A stretch of DNA of 64,000 nt, taken from positions 1 through 64,000 of the forward strand of contig JAESUZ010003104.1 of assembly GCA_017311185.1 (NCBI GenBank). The letters run 5' to 3'. This document shows positions 11,566-23,495 of the stretch, one piece after another. Each line of letters begins with the position of its first letter. Position 1 is the stretch's first letter. Both the position numbers and the translations under genes were made by a program. This DNA comes from Proteles cristata cristata (lineage: Eukaryota; Chordata; Mammalia; Carnivora; Hyaenidae). The notes under the pieces are model-generated. The model was not told the origin of the DNA and ran no database searches. It saw only the letters and a program-made list of their open reading frames with translations.

Positions 11566-13656
11566 ATGTCTCTTATTCAGTCAGAAGTCATGCTGTTTAG
11601 AGTTAACTTTTTCTGTTCTGAGCTCAACTATCTTTAGGGGAGGAAATCATTCTTTTGTCTCTTGGGATAGAAGCTGACAGAAAGATTGGCTTCCTCATGT
11701 TTTCTGAGCCAACTCTCAGCCAAAATTCCCTGAAAATATTCCTCAACAGGAGATACAATCAGCAGAAACAAGAGAAACCATCTACCACAATGTCCGCATA
11801 CTTCCCTTTTTCTGTGAACCATGTCCACTGCCAATCATAGCTGCCCTCACTGATCTTGGGTCCCCTAGTGACTTCTAGGATAATCCTGAGCTTCTCCCTG
11901 TACCTGGCACCACACCATCTACAACTTGCCTCCTCTTGTGATGTTTACTTTTCTCTTCTTATAGACCCCCACTCAATGCCATTATTCCCTGGTTTCCTAC
12001 TCTATGTGAACATTCCTGATCATACCAGCCTAGGGCCTCCTCCCTTTCTTATGAGAACCCCTGCTCCTACCTCCCCAGGAACAATCACATGTTCCCCCTC
12101 CCACCAGCTCTCTGTCATACTTCCTACAGGATGCTCTGCCTGAATGCTGGTCACTCACATCCACACTCCCACTGCTGGCACCTCCACACCTCCACACAAC
12201 AATGTCTCTTCCTTCCCACTTGCATCCAAGTTCTCTGGGAGACAGACACCAGATATGCTCTGTAGGACCCATCGAGGCCAGACCAACCCATGAACCCATC
12301 ACTTGTGCTTAGGTGATATGCCTGGGACCTCTATATTGTAAATCAAGGCTCAGATGCTGGGAATGGGCTGCTGACAGGCTTCTCAACTGACTCATCTTAT
12401 TAGGATATCAGTGCGGGTTCTGATCATAACACACACAAGGACACACACAGGTACCAATGAACAGAAACATACATGCACACACATGATAATCACAGAACCA
12501 TTGGTTCATTTATAACTTGGCCATGGTGAACATCAGGACGAGCTTGGGTACATATTGCACTGTGTACCGGGATGGGACATGAACAAAGAAAACTCAGTCC
12601 CTGCAGAAGCTACCAGTGCCAACTAGTGACAATAGAAGGCCCCACAGATTGTGGTCTAGGCTGGAGTGAGACAAGCAACCTCATGAGCAGGTGGGAGGGA
12701 GTTGAGAAACAAAGTGAGAGCAATTCAGGAAAGAAAGCAGGAGTTCAGCTTGTAACTGTGTCACAGACAGAACAATGCCAGACCTGTGTGTCCCCTGTGT
12801 GAGCTCTGCAGGTGACATCCCCAGGCCTGGATGCAGGCGATGGCTCTAGATGTAAGAGACCCTCACAAAGTGAAGGTCATGTGTAGGGATACAGTATGTG
12901 TCCTGTGTGGCAGGGACACACTGTGCTAGTGATGCTCCTGTACGCGGGGCATGTGTGATTCTCATTCAGTGCAATGGACCAGCACAGATTCCCACACTTC
13001 AGCTCAGGGTGAAATTGTTGAACCCAGTGAGTTCCTCCCCACCCATGAGGGACCCACCAGGTCAATCCACCTTACATTCAGCCCACACACCCCTACAGCT
13101 TAACAGCTGCCCTCAAGGGACTCAGGACAGGGACCAAACAGTGGCCTTTCTACCTTCCAAAGGAACCAGTCAAAGGCATGGATTCAGGAGCACAGGGCCT
13201 AGAGAGGGATCTAAGTGCTGGGGAAAACATAATTCGCCTCCCAATATTTCTCATTCCTGACCCCAAACCTACACAGTTTCCTGTGCTGACAAGGTGGTGG
13301 AATATCCAAGACTGCAAAGGGCTCCCAGCTTCATCATCTCTGTGCTGAAACAGCCCTGCTCACCCCTTCCACAATGACATCCTGATAAAGACTGAGGAGA
13401 GCACCCAGCACCTTTTTAAGGATGGCATTAGCTGGGAATTCCCATCCCATACTTGAAGAGGGTCTCTCCAAACCCTCCCCATAACTGAGGATGGATGGAA
13501 TTTGAACCCTCCATGGAACTGAAATTCCAGGTCCCCAGGGGTCACCCCCCACACCCACCCATCTGCCCAAACAGCACCCATGACAAGAAGGCTTGGCTTT
13601 GGGTCTTCCATGTAAAAGCTGGTGGGGCTGGGTCAGGGCTGGAAGGGCTGACAAAG
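11566..13656 (+). other. Spacer between C of unit A and J of unit B
   Basis: Non-coding flank. The part at 11640-11900 has two diverged copies elsewhere (about 22173-22400 and 23785-24010), so it belongs to the duplicated J-C unit. A short CA-rich stretch lies at 12428-12482. No gene or recognisable transposon was seen. Confidence 0.6.
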
Positions 13657-13684
13657 GGTTTGTGTTCAAGGCTGTATCACAGTG
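13657..13684 (+). promoter_or_regulatory. 12-RSS of the second IGLJ (near consensus)
   Basis: The nonamer GGTTTGTGT (one mismatch to GGTTTTTGT), an exactly 12-base spacer and the perfect heptamer CACAGTG (13678-13684) abut the J coding end. This is the best recombination signal in the window and looks usable. Confidence 0.9.
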
Positions 13685-13722
13685 TCTTACTTTTGGCAGT
13701 GGGACCCGTCTGACCATTGTCG
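13685..13722 (+). CDS. IGLJ: IGL joining segment, second copy, intact
   Basis: The segment is 38 nt, the standard lambda J length, and encodes LTFGSGTRLTIVG when its last G is joined to the C exon. FGSG is the conserved motif that closes the V domain, and TRLTIV follows the TKLTVL pattern. The splice donor is strong (G then GTAAGT). RSS, coding and donor are all sound, so this J should be able to rearrange. Its own C exon (22082) is truncated, however, and no complete C lies between them or beyond in this window, so a rearrangement to it would lack a usable constant region unless one lies outside the window. Confidence 0.93.
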
Positions 13723-14629
13723 GTAAGTCTTCCCCCTTTACCTCATTTTTCAGATTAAGTGTACAATTTCTGGAGATTTTTCTTTGCTTTCTATTATGAC
13801 CTGAGCTTAGGCTGAAGGTCTGTGGGTTTGTAACTTTTTCCTCTTTTGTCTGCTCCTCATGGCTTCCACCTGTCCATCTTGTCAGATGTGTGGTCAGGGT
13901 TACATGGGACCATCTCCTTAAACTCTTCCTGATCTAGACCTAAACTCAGACCTCACTGTGGCTCCAGCTCTTTCCCCATGAGAACCTTCTCTTCTAGACT
14001 CAGGGATGTTCACCTCTCACTCAAGGTCTCTGGATTATGAGTCCAAGGAGAATTGAGGGATGAAGAACAAGTGACTGGGAGTCAGGCTCCCAGAGGGACC
14101 ATGGGATGTGGGAAGATTTCAGGGGATGGCTGAGACACTGAGTTCCATCCTTATGGGGGTCCTAGACAGAGGACTTCCTGAAGCACAGTGAGAAGACCCT
14201 TGTCTGGAAACTGGGAGACATGGAGGAGGAAGTGGGACAAGGGGGTCAAGGATTAAGGGAGGGTTTCAGAGGACAACAGAGCCATGGGTGCTAGGAACTT
14301 TCACCTCCACAGGGATAGTCAGGACACCAGAAACAAGACAGGTCTCAGTACTGTGACCTAAGGTCAGGACAGTCAGGCAGCAGGGGTACATCCCTTCATG
14401 GCCCATCACAACAAAAAAGTGCCATGAGCAGGCATATGGGCTAGAGTCCCCCGAATTGGACAGTTGACAGGGACAGTTACAGGCTCCAGAAACGCTAAGA
14501 CAGTCAGAGCCCCCGGCATCAATTCACAGAGCAGGGAGATCCCTCAGATCTGACATAGCCTAGCCTCAGAACTTCAAATTCATCTCACCTGCAAAATCTC
14601 CATCTACAACACTTCGTGGAATCCAGCTT
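13723..14629 (+). other. J-C intron of unit B, proximal part
   Basis: Non-coding. From about 14040 it matches the module seen twice in the unit A intron (8487-9370), giving independent support that the units are duplicates. It ends at the 5' end of the second L1. Confidence 0.7.
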
Positions 14630-16385
14630 CAGAAAAGATCTGAAGCCATTGGAAATCTTACAAAACCTGAGAGATTGAGAGAAAAAGGAAGCAGAATCCA
14701 CTGAGAAAACCTTATAACGTGAGTGCGAACTGGGGAAGATAAAATCAGGCTGGGATCAGAGACTCGAGGGTCAAAGGTGATCCCCCTCTGCAGGGAGTGA
14801 GAGGGGAAAAAGAGGGAGTCCGAAACAGAAAAACCTCCGCTTGGGGTAAAACCTCTGCTCGGGGCATAGAGACACTGTGCACGCCAAATACCTGCACACC
14901 AGGTCCTCTCGCGCCAACTAGTCCTAGAGGGGCTGAGCACACAGACTGCTTCTTTGTGCTTGCTCCTGGCCAGCTGGACTTTGGGAGTAGCAGCGCCCCT
15001 GCCGCCATTGTCCTCCTGGCGGGCCTGGGCCCCAAGAAGAGCAGCGCGCGGACAACGGGCGTCCGCGCTCCTGGGCTGGCTGGAACTCTAGAGGGAAGGC
15101 AAAGAGGTAAAAACTGGGAGATTTGCCCGCAAGTTCGTGTTTCAGGTGATGAGACATAGAGGGACCTGGTTTTCATCACTTCAGCGGGCTCGGCGCACCC
15201 GGCAGGCAAGCCCCCGCCCATGCTCCCCAGCCCAACCCAGAAAAGGAAGCAGCAATTCTGACTCCACCCCCAGAGCTAGTCAGGGGGCCTGGAATTGCAC
15301 CGAGGGGATTTCCTGGGAAGTTGTGTCTAAGGCAATTTCAGCGGGGTGCGCAGACTGGGATTTGGAGACTGGGAGTGGCCTGAGTGGAAGAGCGTAACCA
15401 ACTTTGGCTGTGCCCCCAGTACGCGGAGTTTACATGCCCCAAAAACAGAGGTGCAGCGCTTGGTTCAAGAAGGGACTGGAGCAGCGCCACTCTCCTTCCC
15501 ACAACCGCCAAGCAGAACTCCCACCAGAACCATTGGATCACACCACCCCCATCCCCGCTTGAGAGCTGCCTTCCTACCATTTTTTTTTCTCTTTTCTCTC
15601 TTTTTTCCCCATAACACTGACCTGATTAACTCTGGTCACTGGCTTGCTTAAACAATCACCACGGGTCCATTCTACAGATGTAAATTATACACCTACCGAC
15701 ATTTTCATCTCTTTCTCTCAGGAGTAATTAGACTATATAGTTTCTCCGGATAATACCAGCGTCCTTATCTCACCTATCCAATCATATTCTGCCATTTAGC
15801 TCTTTGAAAAAAGCTTTTTATCCCTTCTGCCTGTTCATTCTTTTTCCAATTTTGCCTCATCCCCGCCCTGTCTTCTCTCTCTTTCTCTATGCTCTTCAAC
15901 CAACACTGCATACGCAAGGCTATTTACCTAGCTGGGAAATCCGGTTATATGCTTTAAACCGTTCTTTATCCATCGGTTTTCTCATTTTTTCCTTTTCTTT
16001 TCCGTTTTTTGACATTTTATATATTTTATACTCTCTATTATTTGCCCTCCCTGCTCCGTCCTTTCTTTTAACTTTTTCTTTTTCCCTCTCAGTTTGCATG
16101 TTAGTTGAATTAGTCTGTGCATTTGTGTGCTCCTGCTCCCTGTGGGTTTGTCTGTCAGTTTTCTTTTCCAGGGCTATCTCAAGAAACAAGCCAGAGTACA
16201 CAAGGTGGAGAGTCCCAAATATCACTATGAATAGGAAAATAAAATAACCAAGGTCCCAAAAAGAGAGACCAAGAGAACCATTCAAAAAACACTCTGAAAG
16301 GATACTCCTTGGATACAGAAGCACTCATAGGTGCAGAGAGCATAACATGTCTTTAAAACTAACAAGAGCTAGAAAGCTTACTAAA

Positions 16386-17277
16386 ATGAAGAAACAAAAG
16401 GGCTCTCCTGCAAAGAAACTCCAAGAAGAAATGACAGCTAATGAACTGCTCAAAACAGATATCAGCAGCATAACTGAACAAGATTTTACAATAATAATGG
16501 TAAAATAAATAACTGGGCTTGAAAAAAGCATAGGGGACATCAAAGAAACTATGGCTACAGACAGAATGGAAAATAAAAACAGGCATGAAGGATTAAAAAA
16601 TGCGATAAATGAGATACATAATAAATTAGAGGCCTCCAATGCACGGATTGAAGAGGCAGAAAGGAGAATAAGTGATTTAGAAGACACCATTATAGAAAAA
16701 CAAGAAGCTGACAAAAAAAGAGACAAGCTGATCCAGGAACAGGAAAGAAGAATTCGAGAGCTCAGCGACACAGTCAAACGCAACAATATCCGTATCATAG
16801 GAATCCCAGAAGAGGAAGAGAGAGGGAAAGGTGCTGAAGGAGTCCTGGAACAAATTATAGCAGAGAACTTCCCCGACCTGGGGAAGGAAGTAAATGTGAA
16901 ATACAAGAGGCTCAGAGGACTCCCCTCAGACGTAACTTGAATCGATCTTCTGCACGGCATATCATAGTAAAAATGGCAAATTTTAAAGATAAAGAGAGAA
17001 TTCTGAAAGTAGTAAGGGAGAAAAGGGCCCTAACATACAAAGCGAACCTATCAGAGTGGTGACAGACCTATCTACTGAAAAGTGGCAGGCCAGAAAGGAA
17101 TGGCAGGAGATCTTCAATGTGATGAACAGTAAAAATATGCAGCCAAGAATCCTCTATCCAGCAAGGTTGTCATTCAAAATAGAAGGAGAGATAAAAACCT
17201 ATCCAAATAAGCAGAAATTGAAAGAATTTGCCACCACTAAGCCAGCCCTACAAGAAACCCTGAGGGGGACGCTCTGA
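16386..17277 (+). pseudogene. L1 ORF1, broken (second L1)
   Basis: Starts at ATG 16386 and ends LRGTL then TGA at 17275-17277. A stop near 16504 and a frameshift near 16900 interrupt it. The open piece at 16551-16940 holds the coiled coil and the RRM start (IRIIGIPEEEERGKG), and a later piece at 17056-17277 holds the C-terminal domain (ILYPARLSFKIEGEIKTY). Confidence 0.85.
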
Positions 17278-17323
17278 AGGAAAGGTTGCAAGGAACAAAG
17301 ATACCAGAGACACCATCAAAAAC

Positions 17324-20300
17324 ATGAACTCTACAAAAGATACAAAGACTCTAAACCCACATTATTTCAATAATAACTCTGAATGTAAATGGGCTGAATG
17401 CTCCAATCAAAAGATATAGGGTAGCAAAATGGATAAAAAAACAAAATCCATCTATATGCTGTCTACAAGAAACTCATTTTAGACTGGAAGATACCTTCAG
17501 ATTAAAAGTAAGGGTATCGAGAAATATATATCATGCTACAGGAAATCAAAAGAAAGCCAGAGTAGCTATACTTATATCAGACAAACTGGACTTTAAATTA
17601 AAGACGATAACAAGAGATAAAGAAGGGCACTACATAATAATTACAGGGTCCATCCATCAGGAAGAACTAACTATCATAAATGTCTACGCACCGAATATGG
17701 GAGCGCCTAAATATCTAAAACAATTAATCACAAACAGAAACAAGCTTATAGATAACAATGTGCTAATAGCAGGGGACTTTAATACTCCGCTTACAGCAAT
17801 GGATAGGTCAACCAGACGGAAAATCACTAAAGAAATAATGGACTTGAAAGACACATTGGGCCAGATGGATCTGACAGATATATTTAGAACTTTACATCCT
17901 GAGGCCAGGGAATTTACTTTCTTCTCAAATGCGCATGGCATATTCTCCAAGATAGATCACATATGGGACCTAAAGCAGCCCTCAATAAATATAAAAGAAT
18001 CATGATCATACCATGCACACTCTCAGATCATATGCTTTGAAACTTGAAATCAATTACAGGAAGAAGTCTGGAAAACCTCCAAAAACATGGAGGTTAAAGA
18101 ACACCCTACTAAAGAATGATGGGCTAATCAGGCAATTAGAGATGAAATTTAAAAGTATATGGAAACAAATGAAAATGAAAACACAACAATTCAAAACCTA
18201 TGGGATGCTGCAAAGTCAGTCCTAAGAGGAAAGTCCATTGCTCTCCAGGCCTATGTCAAGAGATTAGAAAAACCACAAGTCCAAAATCTAATAGCTCACC
18301 TAAAGGAATTAGAGGCAGAGCAACAAGAACGCCCTAAACCCAGTAGAAGAAGAGAAATAGTAAAAATTCGAGCAAAAATAAGCAACATAGAGACCAAAGA
18401 AACAATTGAACAAATCAATGAAACCAAGAGTTGGTTTTTTGAAAAAATAAACAAAATTGACAAGCCTCTAGCCAGACTTATCAAGAAGAAAAGAGGGAGC
18501 ACACAAATAGACAAAATTAAGAATGAAAAAGGACTTATTACAACCAACCCCTCAGAAATACAAGCAATTTGGGGCGCCTGGGTGGCTTAGTGGGTTAAGC
18601 GTCCAACTTTCCGACTTTTCTTAGGTCATGATCTCGCGGTTTGTGGGTTCGAGTCCCGCGTCGGGCTCTGTGCTGACTGCCAGCTCGGAGCCTGGAGCCT
18701 GTTTCAGTCTGTGACCCCCTCTCTCTCTGACCCTCTCCTGCTCACGCTGTCTCTCTCTCCTAGAAATAAGTAAAACATTAAAAAATAAAGAAATACAAGC
18801 AATTAGCAGGGTATACTATGAAAAATTATATGCCAACAAATTGGACAACTTAGAAGAAATGGACAAATTCCTAAACATACACTCACTACAAAAATACACA
18901 CGAGAAGAAATAGGAAACCATAACGAGTGAAGAAATCGAATCAGTTATCAAAAATCTCCCAACAAATAAGAGCCCTGGACCTGATGGCTTCCCTGGGGAA
19001 TTCTACCAGACATTTAAAACAGAATGAATCCCAATTCTTCTCAAGCTATTCCAAAATACTGAAATCGAAGGAAAAGTCCCGGACTCATTTTATGAAGCCA
19101 GCATCACTCTGATTCCCAAGCCAGACAGAGATCCAGCAAAAAAAGAGAACTACAGGCCAAACAAGATCCTTGCAAATCGAATCCAGCAGCATATCAAAAG
19201 AATCATCCACCAAGATCAAGTGGGATTCCTTCCTGGGTTACAGGGCTGGTACAACATTCGCAAATCAATCAATATGATACATCACATCAATAAAAGAAAA
19301 GATAAAAACCATATGATCCGGTCAATAGATGCTGAAAAAGCATTTGACAAAATACAGCATCTCTTCTTAATAAAGACTCTTGAGAAAGTCGGGATAGAAG
19401 GAACCTACTTAAACATCATAAAAGCCATATGAGAAGCCTTCAGCAAACATCATCCTCAATGGGGAAAAACTGAGAGCTTTCCCCCTGAGATCAGGAACAC
19501 GACAGGGATGTCCACTCTCACCACTGTTGTTTAACATAGTGCTGGAAGTCCTAGCATCAGCCATCAGACAACAAAAGGTAATCCAAGGGATCAGAATTGG
19601 CAAAGAGGAAGTCAAACTTTCACTCTTCGCAGATGACATGATACTCTACATCGAAAACCCGACAGACTCCACCAGAAGCCTACTAGAACTGATCCAAGAA
19701 TTCAGCCAAGTTGCAGGGTACAAATCAACGTACAGAAATCGATTGCATTTTTATACACCAACAATGAAGCAACAGAAAGAGAAATCAAGAAACTGATCCC
19801 ATTCACAATTGCACAAAAAACCATAACATACCTAGGAATAAACCTAACCAAGGATACAAGAGATCTGTATAATGAAAACTATCAAAAACTAATGAAGGAA
19901 ATTGAAGACGACAAAAACAAATTCCATGCTCATCGATAGGAAGAATAAATATAGTTAAGATGTCATTACTACCCAAATCTATCTACACATTCAATGCAAT
20001 TCCAATCAAAATTGCACCAGCATACTTCTCAAAACTTGAACAAACTATCCTCACATCTGTATGGAACCACAAAAGACCCCAAATAGCCAAAGTAATACTG
20101 AAAAATAAAACCAAAATGGGAGGTATCACCATTCCAGACTTTAGCCTCTACTACAAAACTGTCATCATCAAATCAGCATGGTATTGGCACAAAAACAGAC
20201 ACATAGACCAATGGAACAGAATTGAGAACTCAGATTTGGACCCAAAGTATACAGCCAACTAATCTTTGACAAAGCAGGAAAGAGAATCCAATGGGAGAAA

Positions 20301-21354
20301 AGACAACCTCTTAAACAGATGGTGTTGGGAGAACTGGACAGCTACATGCAGAAGAATGAAACTAGATCACTTTCTCACACCATTCACAAAAATAAACTCA
20401 AAATGGACAAAGGACCTGAACGTGAGACAGGAAACTATCTTCGCCGTAGAGGAGAAAGCAAGAAACAATCTTCTTGAACTCCACCGCAGCACCTTCTTAC
20501 TTGACACATCCCCAAAAGCAAAGGAATCAAGAGCAAAAATAAACTAATGGGACCTCATCAAGATTGAAAGCTTCTGCACAGCAAAGGAAACAACCCAGAA
20601 AACTAATAGGCAACTAACGGAATGGGAAAAGATAGTTGCAAATGACATATCAGATAAAGGGTTAATATCCAAAATCTATAAGGAACTGACCAAACTCCAC
20701 ACCCAAAAAACAAACAACCCAGTTAAGAAATGGGCAGAAGATATGAACAGACACTTCTCCAAAGAGGACATCCAGTTGGCCAACAGACAGATGAAACGAT
20801 GCTCAGCATCCCTCCTCATCAGGGAAATACAAATCAAAACCACACTGAGATATCACCTCACGCCAGTCAGAGTGGCTAAAATGAGCAAATCAGAGAACTC
20901 TAGATGCTGGCGAGGATGTGGAGAAACGGGCACCCTCCTACACTGTTGGTGGGAATGTAAACTGGTACAGCCCCTCTGGAAAACAGTGTGGAGGTTCCTC
21001 AGGAAACTAACAATAGAACTCCCCTATGACCTAGCAATAGCACTGCTAGGAATTTACCCAAGGGATACAGAAATGCTGATGCATAGGAGCACATGGACCC
21101 CAATGTTCATAGCAGCACTCTCCACAATAGCTAAAACATGGAAAGAGCCTAAGTGTTCATCAACGGATGAATGTATCAAGAAGATGTGGTTTATCTATAC
21201 CACGGAATACTACATGGCAATGAGAAACAATGAAATCTGGCCATGTGTAGGAACATGGATGAACCTTGAGGGTGTTATGCTAAGTGAAATAAGTAAGGCA
21301 GAGAAGGACAAATATCATATGTTTGCACTTATAGGAGGATTAGGAGGAACTTAA
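17324..21354 (+). pseudogene. L1 ORF2, broken and interrupted by a SINE
   Basis: Endonuclease motifs (LIAGDFNTPLTAMD near 17765), reverse transcriptase motifs (GTRQGCPLS near 19500, FADD near 19628) and the C-terminal cysteine segment ([18 protein letters not shown] near 20910) are all recognisable. The frame changes several times and the SINE at 18570 adds about 235 bases including its target duplication. The last open stretch (20743-21354, 203 codons) is the longest intact part. Confidence 0.9.
18570..18788 (+). mobile_element. CAN-SINE inside L1 ORF2, young subfamily
   Basis: Head GGGGCGCCTGGGTGGCTTAG, B box GGTTCGAGTCC, CT-rich middle and CTAGAAATAAGTAAA tail. It is flanked by a perfect 16-base target duplication, AGAAATACAAGCAATT (18554-18569 and 18789-18804). 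The SINE is younger than the L1 it sits in. Confidence 0.96.
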
Positions 21355-21552
21355 CGGAGGACCATGGGGGAGAAGAAGGGGGGAAATGGTGGGGGAAAGG
21401 GAGAGAGGCAAACCATGAGAGACTCTTGAATGCTGTCAAAAACTGAAGACTGATGGAAGTGGTGGGAAGGGGGAGATGGGCATGAAGGAGGGCACTTGTG
21501 GAGATGAGCACTGGGTGTTATATGGAAACCAATTTGACAATAAACTATTTGT

Positions 21553-21669
21553 AAAAAAAATAAAAATTTAAAAAAAGAAAGTGAAAAGAAAGAAAAAATC
21601 TCTAGAGGCAAAAAAAAAACCCACAATAAAAAAACAAACAGAAAACAAAACAAACAAACAAACAAAAAC
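21553..21669 (+). repeat. A-rich tail region after the second L1
   Basis: Low-complexity A-rich sequence with CAAA/ACAA units, most likely an expanded and mutated L1 poly(A) tail. Intron sequence shared with unit A resumes at about 21670. Confidence 0.7.
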
Positions 21670-22081
21670 AAATGGTAACACAGCCCTGCAACCAAGATAG
21701 ATCAGGTATAGGCTAACTGGGTAAGTGACTTGGGTTTATGGCAGTAAGACCAACCTCCATGGGCAGACATATTCACAAGGGAAGGCAGGTCTCAGGGCTA
21801 GTGCCAGCCAGTTCCAGGGGAGGACTGTATAGATTAGGAGGACATGTGACCTGGAGAGAGTCTGAGGCCATGGAGGGACCCAGACACTACAGAATCAGGA
21901 AGTCAGATTGATTCCAACAGAAGATGAGTGACCCTACCCATGGCTGATCTGACTTCAGGGAGCTGGGGACACTTGAGGCCCAAGCATGGACATGACAGAC
22001 CTTTGCCCACATCAGGACTAAGGTAAGAGCTTCAGCCATGGATACCTGAATTCTGACTTACCGCCTCTCCCTGCCCCACAG
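21670..22081 (+). other. J-C intron of unit B, distal part, with intact splice acceptor
   Basis: Aligns with 9820-10136 plus 11047-11144 of unit A, but without the solo LTR. It ends with a proper acceptor (CCCCACAG then GTCAGCCC), unlike the mutated acceptor in unit A. Confidence 0.75.
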
Positions 22082-22172
22082 GTCAGCCCAAGTCCACCCC
22101 TTCAGTCATGCTGTTTTCGCCCTCCCCTGAGGAGCTCAGTGCCAACAAGTCCACCCTGGTGTGCCTCATCCT
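22082..22172 (+). pseudogene. IGLC: IGL constant exon of unit B, truncated
   Basis: The first 30 codons of a lambda constant domain are intact: [18 protein letters not shown] followed by [11 protein letters not shown], including the first intradomain cysteine that unit A has lost, and the acceptor is good. The homology stops at about 22172, where sequence resembling the C 3' flank (compare 11680 onward in unit A) begins after a T-run. About two thirds of the exon, the 3' UTR and the poly(A) signal are gone. This is a deletion of roughly 450-500 bases relative to unit A. Confidence 0.92.
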
Positions 22173-23447
22173 CATTTTTTTTTTTTATGAGGGGCAGTTT
22201 TACTCTCAGACAGAATTGCCAGAGAATATTCCAGAAGTGGAGATACAAACAGCAGAATGAAGATAGACCATCCTCTGCCATTTTTGCTTACATTTTTGCA
22301 TGGACCACATCAGCCACCAGTTATACAGAAGCCCACTGCTCTTGGCTCCCTATGAACTCCTATAATAATGTCTGAACTCCTCCCTGGACCTGGGTCCTCA
22401 TTGTCTGGTATTAGTCCCCTTCCTGAGATGTTCCACCCTCCCTCTGTGAATGCCCTCACTCGACGCAATGTTTTCTTGGTTTCCTACATCATATGGACAT
22501 TCCCCATGGTCACAGACTAGAACGTCCTCCCTTCCTTATTGGCCCCCCACTCCTGCCTCCCCAGGGACATTGTCCTGTGTCCTTCCCATAGACATCTCTG
22601 CCATACTCACTACAGGACCCTCAGTTCTTGGACCCTGGTCACTCAATCCCACACTTACATTGGGGCCTCTCCATCCACATGTAGCACGAATGCCCAGTTA
22701 TATTCAAGGCCCTGCAAGGCAGGGACCCTTAGAGTCTATCCACTGCTGATGCCGTCAGAAGCACTAAACTAAAATGCCCTTGGATGGTGACTGAGGCCAT
22801 GAGTTCAATGATTAGACTACATTCTGGATTGTACTTTGGGCAACTTTGAACTGTGATGTGACTCACCACTCTTAAATATTGTAAATGAGCCCTGAGAACC
22901 AAGAAGTCTGCTATGCTAGGAGCTAGTTCAGGATGGCAAGTCTAAGCCTCTTGTCACACAGACAGGCTGAACACGCACACACACATGATAAATTCTCATG
23001 CACACACCAGGACACAGGCACACCTGCTACTGCACACATGGCCATGTTAGGGATGTTTCTAGGAAATGTGGTGGCATCCAGAACCCTCCATAGGCCTCAG
23101 CTCTGCAGAGGGCACAGGCCCCATGATGTCTGTGTTGGAAACTGTACTTTTCTGATCTTTCAGGTAACATTCTCCAAGCAAGCTGAGTCACACACAGAGC
23201 TCCTTCCAGGAGCTACCTGGGTTATGATATGCCACTCAGAGATTCCTTCCTATCCTTCCATGGTGGGGGCTGGGAGGAAGCTCACCCCATGAGGAAGGGA
23301 ATGTGCATTAAGGAGGAGGGCCCCTTCTCAAGCTCCCGTGGGCCAGGCCTAGACGCCACAAAGAGATGGCTGGATTTTGAGCCTCTCAAGCAGCTGCAGA
23401 TGAGCCCAGGTTTGGTGGGGAGTGGCATGGTGCCAGGGCTGACAGAA
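22173..23447 (+). other. Spacer between truncated C of unit B and J of unit C
   Basis: The first ~230 bases match the C 3' flank of unit A. The rest is non-coding with a CA-rich stretch at 22974-23030. Just before the next J the sequence is G-rich, as before the other two. Confidence 0.6.
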
Positions 23448-23475
23448 GGTTTCTGTTCGAGGTTGTATCACTATG
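23448..23475 (+). promoter_or_regulatory. 12-RSS of the third IGLJ remnant
   Basis: Nonamer GGTTTCTGT (one mismatch), 12-base spacer and heptamer CACTATG (23469-23475; one mismatch to CACTGTG, CAC kept). The signal survives although the J behind it does not. Confidence 0.8.
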
Positions 23476-23495
23476 CTATGTGTTCACCACACTAG
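23476..23495 (+). pseudogene. IGLJ: IGL joining segment, third copy, core deleted
   Basis: Only 20 nt separate the RSS from a good splice donor (CTAG then GTGAGT). They encode Y-V-F-T-T-L-G. Against a normal lambda J pattern (YVFGxGTKxTVLG) exactly six codons are missing, removing the FGxG glycines and the residues after them, while the reading frame is kept. A V domain ending in this J could not fold normally. Confidence 0.85.

Larger units (their letters stand above)
14630..21588 (+). mobile_element. LINE-1, nearly full length, inserted in the J-C intron of unit B
   Basis: Matches the L1 at 1562-8486 throughout but starts about 60 bases further into the 5' UTR (AGAAAAGATCTGAAGCC). It has the same 5' UTR, ORF1, ORF2 and 3' end, finishing in an A-rich tail. 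Both ORFs are disabled and ORF2 holds a CAN-SINE at 18570-18788. Compared with unit A, about 450 bases of sequence are absent at the insertion point; most of that is later insertions in unit A, leaving roughly 100 bases of real intron lost. No target-site duplication was found. Its position in the intron differs from that of the unit A L1, so the two insertions are independent. Confidence 0.92.

Noticed and set aside
14745..15221. 158-codon minus-strand frame in GC-rich DNA, and a similar one at 1782-2240
   Set aside because: Both lie in the L1 5' UTR on the opposite strand and match each other only because the L1s do.
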